Shown: positions 32,874 to 43,782, counted from the first letter of the stretch. The stretch is 64,000 nt of DNA from FEN-1219 sp963728995 (GCA_963728995.1 CAVSMD010000003.1:496001-560000), one strand, 5' to 3'. Made by a program: numbers and translations. Notes: a model not told the origin generated them from the sequence alone.

Positions 32874-35711
32874 TCATTCATCGGCAACGTCGGCGAACAC
32901 CTCGTTCCAGAGGTCGGAGACGAACGACCGAACGGCCCCCAGCTCGCTGGCCGGGACGACTCGACCGCGCTCGTCGAGCGCCAGCTCGTGGGCCCGCTGT
33001 CGCAGGGCCAGGTAGGCGTCCTTGATCCGCCGGCAACACTCAGCCGGCACCAGCCCGGCACGCTCGAGCGCTTCGAGCTGCCGCACGTTGTCTGGAAACT
33101 CGACGAGCTCCGGAACCTCATGCGAATTCGCCAGCACCCAATAGTCGATGAGAAATTCGATGTCCGCGATGCCGCCGGCGTCCTGCTTGAGGTCGAACTC
33201 GCCGTCCTTGGCGGCCGACAGCTCGTTGCGCATTCGCCGCCGCATCTTGACGACCTCGGCCTTGAGCTTCGTGCGATCGACGTGGGCAACGAGCACCTCG
33301 CGCCGCGCACGCTCGAACGCCTCACACACCGGCCGGGCACCGGCCAGGGCGCGGCTCCGGAGCAGCGCCTGGTGCTCCCAGACCCAAGCCTCGGCCAGCT
33401 GATAGCGTCGAAACCCTTCGACGCTCGTCACGAGCAGCCCCGCCCGCCCACTCGGTCGCAGTCGCGTGTCGACCTCGTACAGCCTGCCCGAGCTCGTCTG
33501 AATCGTGAGGAAATGAATCAGCCGTTGGACGAGCCGGGCGAAGAACCGCTCGTTGTCGAGCGGCGGCGACCCGTCCGTTTCCTGTTGATCGCCGCTCGAG
33601 TCGTGCAGGAACACCAGATCGAGGTCGGAGCCATAGCCGAGCTCGAGCCCGCCAAGCTTGCCGTAGCCGATGATCGCAAAGCCCGCTTCGCGCGGCGGTG
33701 GGCCGCAGAGCGGCGTGCCGAACTTCGCGACGAGCTCGGCGCGCGCCATGCGCAGCGAATACTCGAGCACGAGCTCGGCGGTGTCGGTCAGGCGATCGCT
33801 GACTTTCATGATCGGCAGCGAGCCGAGCCAATCGGCGATCGCGATTCTGAACATCGCCGTGCGCTGGAACACACGAATCGCCTCGAGCGCCGCTTCCATG
33901 TCGTCGGGCCCGACGTCGTGCGTGCAGCGCTCGAGCAGGGCCGCGAGCTCGCTACGGGTCGGCGGCGTATCGAACAGGCGTTCGTCGAGGAGCTCGTCGA
34001 GCAGCATGGGCTGCTCGGCGAGTTGCCGCGCGAGCCAGGCGCTGTCGACGACGAGCCTGAGAAGCTGCTCCAGCGCCGCCGGATTCTCGTTCAGCAGCGC
34101 GAGGTAAGCGCTGCGCCGGCAGATCGCGCGGAACACGGGCAGGACGCGCTCGAGACACCTCGCCGGTGCCTGCTGCGTCCCGATCAGCTCGACGGTGCGA
34201 CGCATGACTGCCCCGAGACGCTGCCTGCCGACCTCGTCCATGCGCTGGTACAGCCCCCCGTGGCGCAGCTCGGTCAGCAGCGCGACCGTGGCTTCGTCGC
34301 CGGCCAGGGGCGTCTCGAGCAGCATGGCCGCCACGTCGCCGCTCTCCCAAGCGGTGGCCACGGCGTCCACCGTCCGGCCGCTCGCTCCTTCGGCCTCCCA
34401 CGCCACTTGCTCGAACTCGGCCTCGACCGTCGCGCGCACGCCCCGCAGCCGCTCGAAGAGCGCGTCCCAGCTCGGCTCGCGGAGCGCGTACGCGAGCCGG
34501 TTGCGCTCCTCGACGTCGGTCGGCAGCGTGTGGGTTTGCTGATCCGCGAGAATCTGCAGGCCGTTCTCGACCACGCGCAGGAACCGATAGGCTTCGACCA
34601 GCGCCGCAACCGTCTTTTGCGGCAGCTGTCGGTCGCCGGCGAGCAACGGCATGACGCGCAGCAGCGATCGTTCGCGCAGCTCGGGCCGGCGTCCGCCGCG
34701 CACGATCTGGAATGCCTGAGCGATGAACTCCACCTCGCGGATTCCGCCGGGACCGAGCTTGATGTTCTCGGCCATGTCCTTGCGTGCGACCTCTTGGCTG
34801 ATCAGACGTTTCATGTGCCGGAGCGCGTCGAACACGCCGTAGTCGAGATAACGACGGTAGACGAACGGCGTCAGGACGTAGTCGAAAACGTCAGGCGCGA
34901 GCTCTTGACCCGTCAAGAGCCTAGCCTTCACGTACGCATAGCGCTCCCAGTCCCGGCCGTGCTCGACCAGGTACGACTCGAACGCGCCAAGGCTCACGAC
35001 CAGCGGGCCGCTGACGCCAAACGGCCGTAGGCGCGTGTCGACGCGGTACACGAAGCCGTCGTCGGTGCGCTGATCGAGCAACTTGATCAGTAGCTGACCG
35101 AGCCGGGTGTAATACGTTTCCGGCTCGACGCCCGTGATCGATCCTGCTTCGATCGCAGCATCCGGATAGAGGAGAACGAGGTCGACGTCGGAGGAGAAGT
35201 TCAGCTCCCGGCCGCCGAGCTTGCCCATTCCGAGCACGAGCAGCGGCAGGTCGTGACCGTCGCTGTTGCGCAGTCGCCCGAAGCGCGGCTCGAGCTGCGT
35301 GGCGGCGTAAGTCGTGGCCGCTTCGATCAGGCGATCCGCGAGCAGCGAAACCTCGGCCAGCGTCGTGTCGAGATCCGCAAGCCCGACGATATCGCGCCAT
35401 GCGATCCGGGCCAGCTCGATCTGGCGCACGCGCCGCAGCACCTGCATGGCTTCGCTCTCGGGGCGGCCATTCAACCGGAGGCGAGCGTCGACGCGCGCGG
35501 CGTCGAGCGGGACCGGGTCGGCGAGTCGTTCGGCCAGCGCATCGGGATGGCGCAGCAGCACGCCCATGACGAAGTCGCTGACGATCGCGACGCGTACGGC
35601 CTGGTCCGCCAGTGAGTGCGGCAGTGCCTCGCCAAGCTCGGCGAGACGCTCGACGACCCGCTCGTAGCGCTCGACGAGCGCGGCGGGTAGATCGGGCGGA
35701 CGTGGCAGCAT
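32874..35711 (-). CDS. glnE: Glutamine synthetase adenylyltransferase/deadenylylase
   Basis: A bifunctional enzyme of 945 aa (E. coli 946) that adds and removes AMP on glutamine synthetase in response to PII. It has two nucleotidyltransferase domains. The N-terminal one carries metal-binding aspartates D175 and D177 in FSSDVDLVLLYPD (deadenylylation). The C-terminal one has D696 and D698 in YGSDLDLVFLHDS (adenylylation). FLGGIREVEF-type and KQDAGGIADIEFLIDYW motifs close each half. The frame is intact over 2.8 kb. A stem-loop lies just upstream at 35729-35751. Confidence 0.96.
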   Translation of the reverse strand: MLPRPPDLPAALVERYERVVERLAELGEALPHSLADQAVRVAIVSDFVMGVLLRHPDALAERLADPVPLDAARVDARLRLNGRPESEAMQVLRRVRQIELARIAWRDIVGLADLDTTLAEVSLLADRLIEAATTYAATQLEPRFGRLRNSDGHDLPLLVLGMGKLGGRELNFSSDVDLVLLYPDAAIEAGSITGVEPETYYTRLGQLLIKLLDQRTDDGFVYRVDTRLRPFGVSGPLVVSLGAFESYLVEHGRDWERYAYVKARLLTGQELAPDVFDYVLTPFVYRRYLDYGVFDALRHMKRLISQEVARKDMAENIKLGPGGIREVEFIAQAFQIVRGGRRPELRERSLLRVMPLLAGDRQLPQKTVAALVEAYRFLRVVENGLQILADQQTHTLPTDVEERNRLAYALREPSWDALFERLRGVRATVEAEFEQVAWEAEGASGRTVDAVATAWESGDVAAMLLETPLAGDEATVALLTELRHGGLYQRMDEVGRQRLGAVMRRTVELIGTQQAPARCLERVLPVFRAICRRSAYLALLNENPAALEQLLRLVVDSAWLARQLAEQPMLLDELLDERLFDTPPTRSELAALLERCTHDVGPDDMEAALEAIRVFQRTAMFRIAIADWLGSLPIMKVSDRLTDTAELVLEYSLRMARAELVAKFGTPLCGPPPREAGFAIIGYGKLGGLELGYGSDLDLVFLHDSSGDQQETDGSPPLDNERFFARLVQRLIHFLTIQTSSGRLYEVDTRLRPSGRAGLLVTSVEGFRRYQLAEAWVWEHQALLRSRALAGARPVCEAFERARREVLVAHVDRTKLKAEVVKMRRRMRNELSAAKDGEFDLKQDAGGIADIEFLIDYWVLANSHEVPELVEFPDNVRQLEALERAGLVPAECCRRIKDAYLALRQRAHELALDERGRVVPASELGAVRSFVSDLWNEVFADVADE

Positions 35712-35728
35712 GGATGTGAGTGCAAGCA

Positions 35729-35751
35729 GGCGCTATCGACATGATAGCGCC
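35729..35751 (-). terminator. Perfect 9-bp hairpin between the secreted-protein gene and glnE
   Basis: GGCGCTATC (35729-35737) pairs with GATAGCGCC (35743-35751) around a five-base loop. It lies 56 bases after the stop of the upstream gene and 18 bases before the glnE start. No strong U-run follows, so it may be a weak or factor-assisted terminator, or an element affecting glnE translation. Confidence 0.4.
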
Positions 35752-35806
35752 CCGAATGGCGATCACCGCACGCGTGCCGCGCGCTCCCGCGACGCCGGGC
35801 GAACGG

Positions 35807-37213
35807 CTAGTCGAAGTCGAAGATGTCTTCCTTCTGGGGCTTGTCCATGCCTTGCTCGAAGTACTTGTCCCAGATCTGTGCCCACGGCCGACCATACATG
35901 TCCGGCACCTCGAACTCGATCACGTTCGGTGGCGCCACGGGCGTTGCGCGACCCTTGATCGGGTAGATCGTCTGCAAACACTGCGGGAAAACGTAGGGAT
36001 CGCCTTCATCGAAGTCGCCGAGCTTGCGGAACGTGCGCACGATCCGGACGGGCTCGACGAGCGCCTCGGGGTCGTAGAAGACGGTCTCGTGATCGAGGCC
36101 GAGGAACGTGCCGGCTGCGTCGTGATTCGGCGTGTAGATCTCGATCGTCTGCATCTTGTTCGAGAACTCCCATAGACCGTGCGACGTCCAGCCCTGGATG
36201 TTCGACGTCCAGGTGATCAGCGCGTCCCCGTCCCAGAAGCCGATCGTCTCGCCATACCAGCGCGGCACGTCGGCGCCCAGATGCGGCACGCTACCGCTCA
36301 TATCGAACTCGCGGCCCACGTAAATCTGCGTGATGAAGTTGCCCGACGACGACGTGAGGATCTGCACGAGCTTCGGCGTCATCATGATCTGATGCTCGCC
36401 GGTGCCCGCGAAGTGGAACCGCCGCATGAAGCCTTCCGGCCAGCAGTACATGCCCGGCCACTGCGGCGCGTTCGTGTTGCCCTCGTGGTACAGCTCCTGC
36501 ACCAGGCGCGTCTGATATTCCTCGGTCAGCAACGAGAGAATCGTCGGAATCTGGTTCCAGACCATGCCGTACCAGGTACCGAACGCCATCTCGAGCGACA
36601 TCCGGCCGTAACGCCCGTTCCACTCGACGGGGAGCGTCGCGTAGGTGTGCCGTGTGGGGCCGCCATGACTGCGCGCCTCCGCGAGCAGCGCCTGATAATG
36701 GGCTTCGGCGGTCTTGAACGGATACGGACTCACGATCGCCGCCCGCGGATAGTCGCGGTCGCAGTAGCCCCACGCCGCGGTCCGTGGATCCCCGTCGATC
36801 GTGCGAGCACTGAAGTTGCTGGCACCGCGCTGCTGCTCGATCGCCAGACCGCTATTGCAGCGAAAGTAGCGCGGGTCCCGCCACAGCGGCCGGTCCTTGT
36901 AGAAGTCCTTGCTCGTGAATAGATCGACCGACAGCGGCTTTACGCCCTTCGGCGCGGCGCCGTTCCACGCCGAGCCGATGTCGAGCGTCTTGCCGGCGGA
37001 ACCCGCAACCCTGAGCTTGAATGGACCGACGATCGGGTACTGGGCCAGGTACTTGTTGAGCTGGGTGCCGCTCTCACGGGGATGCGGCAGCTCCTTCGAC
37101 AACGGTGCGCCGCGACCGATGCTTCGCGAGCCCGAGCTTGCCGTCTGCGCAACGGCGACCGACGCCACGAGCACCAGGCTCGCGGCCGCGATGGCTTTCC
37201 GAACGACCCCCAT
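35807..37213 (-). CDS. Large secreted protein of unknown function
   Basis: A 468-aa protein with a clear signal peptide (residues about 5-22, cleavage near AVAQ|T). I do not recognise a named domain. The mature part is rich in Trp, Tyr and Gly, with motifs such as WGYCDRDYP, WNGRYGRMSLEMAFGTWYG, PGMYCWPEGFMRRFHFAG, RWYGETIGFWDGDALITWTSN and GWTSHGLWEFS. The GFWDGD...W repeats resemble a family of secreted proteins that is expanded in Steroidobacter and sphingomonads, but that is memory, not a search. The start at ATG 37213 is supported by AGGGGG upstream. It lies between groEL and glnE, and the groEL terminator separates it from groEL. Confidence 0.82.
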   Translation of the reverse strand: MGVVRKAIAAASLVLVASVAVAQTASSGSRSIGRGAPLSKELPHPRESGTQLNKYLAQYPIVGPFKLRVAGSAGKTLDIGSAWNGAAPKGVKPLSVDLFTSKDFYKDRPLWRDPRYFRCNSGLAIEQQRGASNFSARTIDGDPRTAAWGYCDRDYPRAAIVSPYPFKTAEAHYQALLAEARSHGGPTRHTYATLPVEWNGRYGRMSLEMAFGTWYGMVWNQIPTILSLLTEEYQTRLVQELYHEGNTNAPQWPGMYCWPEGFMRRFHFAGTGEHQIMMTPKLVQILTSSSGNFITQIYVGREFDMSGSVPHLGADVPRWYGETIGFWDGDALITWTSNIQGWTSHGLWEFSNKMQTIEIYTPNHDAAGTFLGLDHETVFYDPEALVEPVRIVRTFRKLGDFDEGDPYVFPQCLQTIYPIKGRATPVAPPNVIEFEVPDMYGRPWAQIWDKYFEQGMDKPQKEDIFDFD

Positions 37214-37330
37214 GCGACCCCCTGGAAACGGCCCACGACCGGCCCGCGGACGCAGCATCCCACAGCGGCGAGCGACTTGCCTGTAAGCAGCGGCACTCGT
37301 TTGAGCGTCCAGGAATACGCGTGGGCGTGG

Positions 37331-37361
37331 AAAAAAGAAAGCCCCGCATCGCGGGGCTTTC
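37331..37361 (-). terminator. Rho-independent terminator of groESL
   Basis: An 11-bp perfect stem, GAAAGCCCCGC (37337-37347) and its complement (37351-37361), with a three-base loop. Read on the minus strand it is followed by six T (37336-37331). It lies 29 bases beyond the groEL stop. Confidence 0.9.
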
Positions 37362-37389
37362 GATCCGAGCAATATGCGCTCGACAGCGT

Positions 37390-39024
<1,635 letters not shown>

Positions 39025-39075
39025 GACTCTGTCTCCTGGAAATTTAAACTGGCGGAAGGGGGATGGATTCGACTA

Positions 39076-39366
39076 CTACTTCTCGATCACGGCCATGACG
39101 TCGTCTTCGCGCATGACCAAAAGATCTTCACCGTCGACTTTGACCTCGGTACCGGAGTACTTGCCGAACAGCACCTTGTCGCCCTTTTTCAGATCGAGCG
39201 GGCGAACTTCGCCGTTTTCAAGGATCTTGCCTTTGCCGACGGCGAGCACCTCGCCCTTGATGGGCTTCTCGGCCGCGGTGTCCGGGATCACGATGCCGCC
39301 AGGCGACTTCCGCTCCTCCTCGGTCCGCCGAATAACGACGCGATCGTGCAGGGGACGAAGTTTCAT
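39076..39366 (-). CDS. groES: Co-chaperonin GroES (Hsp10)
   Basis: The 10-kDa lid of GroEL, 96 aa. The start MKLRPLHDRVVIRR, the mobile-loop region EEERKSPGGIVIPDTA and the segment GDKVLFGKYSGTEVK are diagnostic. The ATG is preceded by GGAGA. It is the first gene of the groESL operon, with a CIRCE element 61 to 87 bases upstream of its start codon. Confidence 0.98.
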   Translation of the reverse strand: MKLRPLHDRVVIRRTEEERKSPGGIVIPDTAAEKPIKGEVLAVGKGKILENGEVRPLDLKKGDKVLFGKYSGTEVKVDGEDLLVMREDDVMAVIEK

Positions 39367-39426
39367 ATGGGCTCTCCATTCAAGTGTTTGAATTTAGTAC
39401 GGTTTTATTCTGGCTGGCGTCTCTCG

Positions 39427-39453
39427 TTAGCACTCAGCCAAAGTGAGTGCTAA
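39427..39453 (-). promoter_or_regulatory. CIRCE operator (HrcA binding site) of groESL
   Basis: A perfect CIRCE inverted repeat, TTAGCACTC-N9-GAGTGCTAA, in the 198-base gap between groES and the divergent cutA. CIRCE is bound by the heat-shock repressor HrcA, which is not in this window. Enteric bacteria and Pseudomonas use sigma-32 without CIRCE here, so this implies an hrcA gene elsewhere in the genome. Confidence 0.95.
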
Positions 39454-39564
39454 TCATATGGATCAACGCGCCGATTTCAAGGCTTTTGAGAGCGAAGTCA
39501 TGACAGCCGTCGTGACGGACCGGTATGCTTTGTGGGATTTGACAGTGCAAGGTGCGGCGCCGGA

Positions 39565-39897
39565 ATGAGCTCGCAGACGTTGCTCGTCCTGACGACCTGC
39601 GGTAGCGCCGCCGACGCGGGGGCTCTGGCCACGCTCTTGGTCGAACGACGACTCGCCGCGTGCGTCAACGCAGTCGGGCAGGTGGCCTCGACGTATCGGT
39701 GGCAAGATCGGGTTCAGCAGGATCAGGAGACTTTGTTGGTCATCAAAACCACCGCGGCTCGCTTCCCGGCCGTCGAGCAAGCCATCCGGGCGCACTCGCG
39801 GTACGAACTGCCCGAGGTCCTGGCGATCCCGGTGGCCACGGGCTCGGCGGGGTACCTCGACTGGATCCGGGAATCCGTTGCCGAGAGTCAGGACTAA
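39565..39897 (+). CDS. cutA: Divalent-cation tolerance protein CutA
   Basis: A small trimeric protein of 110 aa, historically tied to copper tolerance, with a PII-like fold. Family motifs are LVLTTCGSAADAGALATLLVERRLAACVN, the YRWQ turn, the EETLLVIKT-like strand (QETLLVIKT) and HSRYELPEVLAIPVATGSAGYLDWI. Start ATG 39565 gives the standard N-terminus. The next gene, dsbD, starts six bases after the stop, a cutA-dsbD order also found in E. coli. Confidence 0.95.
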   Translation: MSSQTLLVLTTCGSAADAGALATLLVERRLAACVNAVGQVASTYRWQDRVQQDQETLLVIKTTAARFPAVEQAIRAHSRYELPEVLAIPVATGSAGYLDWIRESVAESQD

Positions 39898-39903
39898 CAC
39901 GAC

Positions 39904-42135
39904 ATGTCGCGCCTTTACGCCAAGCTCGGAGCCGCCGCCTGCCTCTTCTGGATGCTGCAGGGCGGCGTCGTGCTCGCTCAGGACCAAGACGTTCTGCCGC
40001 CGCAGCAGGTGTTCAAGTACACCACGCGCGCGGACGCAGAGCGGGTCTACCTCGATTTCGCGATCCCGGACGGTTACTACCTGTATCGATCGCGGTTCGG
40101 CTTCGCCAGCGGCACCGAGGGAGTGACGCTCGGCGCCGCCGCCTTCCCGCGCGGTGAGACGCACACCGACGATTACTTCGGCGAGCAAGAGGTCTATCGC
40201 GGTAAGTTCGCCATTGCGCTTCCCTATCAGCGCACGAGCGGGGTCGGCAGTCTCGATCTGAAGCTGAAGCTGCAGGGCTGCGCAGACTTCGGCTTGTGCT
40301 ATCTACCGCAAGACTGGACGGCGAAGATCGCTTTCCCGGCGGCTGCCGCGGGCACCGCGCGGCCATCGTTGTTCGATCTCGGCCGCACTCCCGCCGCAGC
40401 CCCAGCGGCCACCGACGATGAGCTGCCGGTGGATCAGGCGTTTAGCATGAACGCGCGCTTCGACAAGCCCAACGAGCTCACAGTGGCGTGGCAGATTGCG
40501 CCGGGCTACTACCTCTATCGCGACCAGCTCACGTTCGCAGCCACCGGCAAGATCGACCTCGGAGCCGCCAGCCTACCGGTCGGCAAGCGCCATCACGATG
40601 ACAACTTCGGCGATGTCGACGTCTTCTACGACTCGGTCGAGGCCAAGGTCCCGTTCGCGCGCGCGAGCCCCGATGCGCTCGACGTCGTCGTCACGGCGGG
40701 CTTCCAAGGCTGCAAAGAGAACAGCATCTGCTATCCCCCCGGCGAGCAAACGATGCGGATCGTGCTGCCCGCCACGAGCGAGTTTCCGGTCGACGCCGCC
40801 GCTTCGGGCCTCGTCTCCGAGCAGGATCAATGGGCGGCACGCATCATCACGGGCTCGTGGCTCACGTTGCTCGGCTGGTTCTATGTCGGCGGCCTCGCGT
40901 TGTCGCTGACGCCCTGCGTGTTGCCCATGGTGCCGATTCTGTCGAGCATCATCGCAGGTCAGGGCACCGTGTCCACGAGTCGGGGTTTCTTGCTATCGCT
41001 CAGCTACGTGCTCGGTATGGCCACGACCTACACGGCGGCCGGTGCGCTCGCGGCGCTCGCCGGCGGTCAGATCCAAGCCCTGTTCCAGAAGCCGTGGATC
41101 ATCACGCTATTCGCCGGCTTGTTCGCGCTGCTCGCGCTCAGCATGTTCGGACTGTTCGAGCTGCAGATGCCGAGCGCCATGCAGACTCGGCTCGCGAGTC
41201 TGGCCAACCGGCAGAAGGCCGGCACGTTCCTCGGCACCGCGGTCATCGGTGCGCTCACCGCCCTGATCGTGACGACCTGCGTGGCACCGCCGCTCGTCGG
41301 CGCGCTCGCGGTGATCGGCCAGACCGGTGACGCCACCCGTGGCGCCGCGGCACTGTTCGCCCTGAGCATCGGTATGGGCTCGCCGCTGTTGGTGGTAGGC
41401 GCCTCGGCCGGTCAGCTCCTGCCGCGCGTGGGCCCATGGATGAACGCTGTCAAAGGCGCATTCGGCGTGCTGATGCTCGGCATGGCGATCTGGATGATGG
41501 AGCGGGTGCTCGAGGGCACGGTGACGCTCGTGCTCTGGGCCTTGCTCGTGTTCCTGACGGGTGTGTTTCTCGGCGCGTTCGAGCCGCTACCCGCAAATCC
41601 CTCGCACGCCCGGCGACTCGCGAAAGGCTTCGGCGTGCTGGCCTGCCTGTACGGTGCTTTGCTGCTGATCGGCGCCACCCTCGGCGGCGAAGACCCACTG
41701 AAGCCCTTCCCGCAGACCGCACTCACCCGCGCGAGCACGGGCGGCGCGTTGGCTGCGGCCCAGCCGGCGCTGGAGTTCCGCCCGATCGAGACGGTCGCGG
41801 CGCTCGATCGAGCTCTGACCGAAGCGCGCGCGGCGCATCAGCCCGTGATGCTAGACTTCACGGCCGACTGGTGTATCTCCTGCAAGGAGATGGAGCACAA
41901 GACGTTTCCCGACGAGGGCGTGATCGGCGCGCTGAAACCGTTTATGTTGTTGCGAGCCGACGTAACCGCAAACAACTCCGATGACCAGGCGCTGCTACAA
42001 CGCTTCCATAGCTACGGCCCACCGACGATGGTGTTCTTCGATACCGGGGGCACGGAGCGGCAGAACTTCAGGCTCGTGGGCTTCTCGCCCCCCGAGCAGT
42101 TCAGCAAGCACGTCACGAGCCTCGCGGCACTCTGA
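39904..42135 (+). CDS. dsbD: Thiol:disulfide interchange protein DsbD with a duplicated alpha domain
   Basis: Carries electrons from cytoplasmic thioredoxin to periplasmic thiol proteins. Order in this 743-aa protein: signal peptide; a first DsbD-alpha domain with C126/C132 (CADFGLC); a second alpha-like domain with C270/C276 (CKENSIC); an eight-helix membrane beta domain with the redox pair C338 (LTPCVLPMVP) and C459 (TTCVAPP); and a C-terminal thioredoxin-like gamma domain with C657/C660 (WCISC). E. coli DsbD (565 aa) has a single alpha domain, so the extra copy explains the length. It is followed 11 bases later by a TlpA-like thioredoxin. Confidence 0.95.
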   Translation: MSRLYAKLGAAACLFWMLQGGVVLAQDQDVLPPQQVFKYTTRADAERVYLDFAIPDGYYLYRSRFGFASGTEGVTLGAAAFPRGETHTDDYFGEQEVYRGKFAIALPYQRTSGVGSLDLKLKLQGCADFGLCYLPQDWTAKIAFPAAAAGTARPSLFDLGRTPAAAPAATDDELPVDQAFSMNARFDKPNELTVAWQIAPGYYLYRDQLTFAATGKIDLGAASLPVGKRHHDDNFGDVDVFYDSVEAKVPFARASPDALDVVVTAGFQGCKENSICYPPGEQTMRIVLPATSEFPVDAAASGLVSEQDQWAARIITGSWLTLLGWFYVGGLALSLTPCVLPMVPILSSIIAGQGTVSTSRGFLLSLSYVLGMATTYTAAGALAALAGGQIQALFQKPWIITLFAGLFALLALSMFGLFELQMPSAMQTRLASLANRQKAGTFLGTAVIGALTALIVTTCVAPPLVGALAVIGQTGDATRGAAALFALSIGMGSPLLVVGASAGQLLPRVGPWMNAVKGAFGVLMLGMAIWMMERVLEGTVTLVLWALLVFLTGVFLGAFEPLPANPSHARRLAKGFGVLACLYGALLLIGATLGGEDPLKPFPQTALTRASTGGALAAAQPALEFRPIETVAALDRALTEARAAHQPVMLDFTADWCISCKEMEHKTFPDEGVIGALKPFMLLRADVTANNSDDQALLQRFHSYGPPTMVFFDTGGTERQNFRLVGFSPPEQFSKHVTSLAAL

Positions 42136-42146
42136 GGAATCCGAAC

Positions 42147-42774
42147 ATGGCTAGATCGCGCCCCGCCCTCCTGACGCTGGGCCTGAGCGCGGCGGCTGCC
42201 CTCGGCTATGCGACCTATCGTGTGCTCGTGCCAACGCCTGCGATCACACCGAGCGAGGCGGTCACGGAGGATAGCGCGCCGGTCGCAGAGCAGCGTCAGC
42301 TCGCGGACACGTTGCCGGATTTCTCGCTCGGCAATCTCGCGGGTGAGCCGCAGTCGATCCGCAGCTGGCCCGGCAAGCCCCTTCTGATCAACTTCTGGGC
42401 GACCTGGTGCGGACCTTGTCTGCGCGAGATCCCGATGCTGAAGGAGCTCGAGACGCAGCGCCCCGACATCCAGGTCATCGGCGTGGCGATCGATCGGCGC
42501 GATCCGGTCGAGAAATTCGCAGGCGACATGGGGTTCAACTATCCGATCCTGATCGGCCAGAGCGAGGCCTGGGAAGCCGCGGCTTCGCTCGGCGTGGACA
42601 TCTACGCGCTGCCCGTTCACGGTGTTTGCGGCCGCGGACGGGGCCATCCTTGGCGTCCACACGGGCGAATTGCACGCCGAGCACCTGGCAGAATTCCGAA
42701 CCGTGGTCGACGACCTCACGGCCGGCAAGATCGGCCTCCCCGAAGCCCGGAGCCGCATCGCAGGCCGAATGTAG
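42147..42774 (+). CDS. TlpA-like membrane-anchored thioredoxin (one frame break)
   Basis: A periplasmic thioredoxin-fold protein of about 208 aa with an N-terminal membrane anchor (ALLTLGLSAAAALGYATYRVLV), the AhpC/TSA-type segment LPDFSLGNLAGEPQSIRSW, and the active site FWATWCGPCLREIPML. One extra base in the CCC at 42612-42614 breaks the frame. Removing it restores LPFTVFAAADGAILGVHTGEL with the cis-proline and ends at 42774. Lying just after dsbD, it probably receives electrons from DsbD, for example for cytochrome c maturation or another reductive task. Confidence 0.87.
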
Positions 42775-42864
42775 GCGTCTTTCGCCGAAAATAGCGACAT
42801 AGTGCCGCTAATTGCGGCGAAAACGGGTAAACTCGCTGCCATCGACCCGGCTATCGGTTGCCCC

Positions 42865-43315
42865 ATGGCGCGCTTCTTATTGTTGAATGGCCCGAATCTG
42901 GGCCAGCTCGGCCGGCGCGAGCCGGGCCTCTACGGCACGGCGACGCTCGCGGACATCGAGCAACGCCTGCGCGGCGCAGGCTACGGCCGCCGGTCATGAG
43001 CTCGACGCGTTTCAGAGCGACGCCGAAGCCGACCTGATCAAGCGAATTCATGCCGCTCGCGACGAGCGGATCGCCGTGATCCTGTTCAATCCTGCGGCGT
43101 TCACCCACACGAGCGTCGCGCTGCGCGACGCGTTGCTCGCGGTACGGATCCCGTTCATCGAGGTCCATCTATCGAACGTGGCCGCTCGCGAAGCCTTCCG
43201 ACACATGTCGTTCTTCGCCGATGTCGCCATCGGCACGATCGCCGGCTTCGGCATGACCAGCTACGAGCTCGCGCTGACCGCTGCGATTCGCCATGTGACC
43301 CAAGGGGAGGGTTGA
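42865..43315 (+). CDS. aroQ: Type II 3-dehydroquinate dehydratase (one frame break)
   Basis: The third step of the shikimate pathway. Start ATG 42865 gives FLLLNGPNLGQLGRREPGLYG, the signature with the catalytic Tyr. The rest has HELDAFQSDAEADLIKRIH, ILFNPAAFTHTSVALRDAL, IPFIEVHLSNVAAREAFRH and the C-terminal IGTIAGFG. One extra G near 42973-42974 separates the two parts. Restored length is 149 aa, the usual size. The stop overlaps the region just before accB. aroQ-accB-accC is the standard gammaproteobacterial order. Confidence 0.92.
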
Positions 43316-43776
43316 TGGACATAAGAAAAGTAAAAAAGCTGATCGAGCTGCTCGAAGAATCGGGAATCTCCGAGATCGAGATCTCCGAAGGCGAGGAATC
43401 GGTCAGGATCAGCCGTTATCCGCAGCCGGGCACGATCACCGTTGCGTCTGCCCAGGCGCCCGCGGCGCCGCAGGCGGCCCCGGCCGCCACGGCGGCGGCA
43501 GCCCAAAGTGCGCCGCCTCCGCCACCGCCGGCCTCGCGCGGCCAGCAGGTCACGGCGCCCATGGTCGGCACGTTCTACAGCGGCCCCGCGCCCGGCGCGA
43601 AGCCGTTCGTGGAAATCGGCAGCGAGGTGAAGCCCGGCGACACGCTATGCGTCATCGAAGCCATGAAGATGATGAACCAGATCGAGTCCGAGTTCGCGGG
43701 CCGCGTAGTCAGCGTGCTCGTCGACAACGGCAGCCCGGTCGAGTTCGGTCAACCGTTGTTCGTCATTGAAGAATAG
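43315..43776 (+). CDS. accB: Biotin carboxyl carrier protein of acetyl-CoA carboxylase
   Basis: Carries the biotin that shuttles CO2 in malonyl-CoA synthesis. The 153-aa protein has the N-terminal MDIRKVKKLIELLEESGISEIEI, an Ala/Pro-rich flexible linker, and the biotinyl domain with the protruding-thumb region and the modified lysine in IEAMKMMNQIE. ATG 43315 is preferred over the in-frame TTG three bases earlier because GGGGAGG lies just upstream. It overlaps the aroQ stop. accC starts six bases after it. Confidence 0.97.
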   Translation: MDIRKVKKLIELLEESGISEIEISEGEESVRISRYPQPGTITVASAQAPAAPQAAPAATAAAAQSAPPPPPPASRGQQVTAPMVGTFYSGPAPGAKPFVEIGSEVKPGDTLCVIEAMKMMNQIESEFAGRVVSVLVDNGSPVEFGQPLFVIEE

Positions 43777-43782
43777 CGGCTC

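Noticed and set aside
32694..35030. A 778-codon plus-strand open frame over glnE
   Set aside because: Antisense shadow. GlnE matches the family in length and both active sites.
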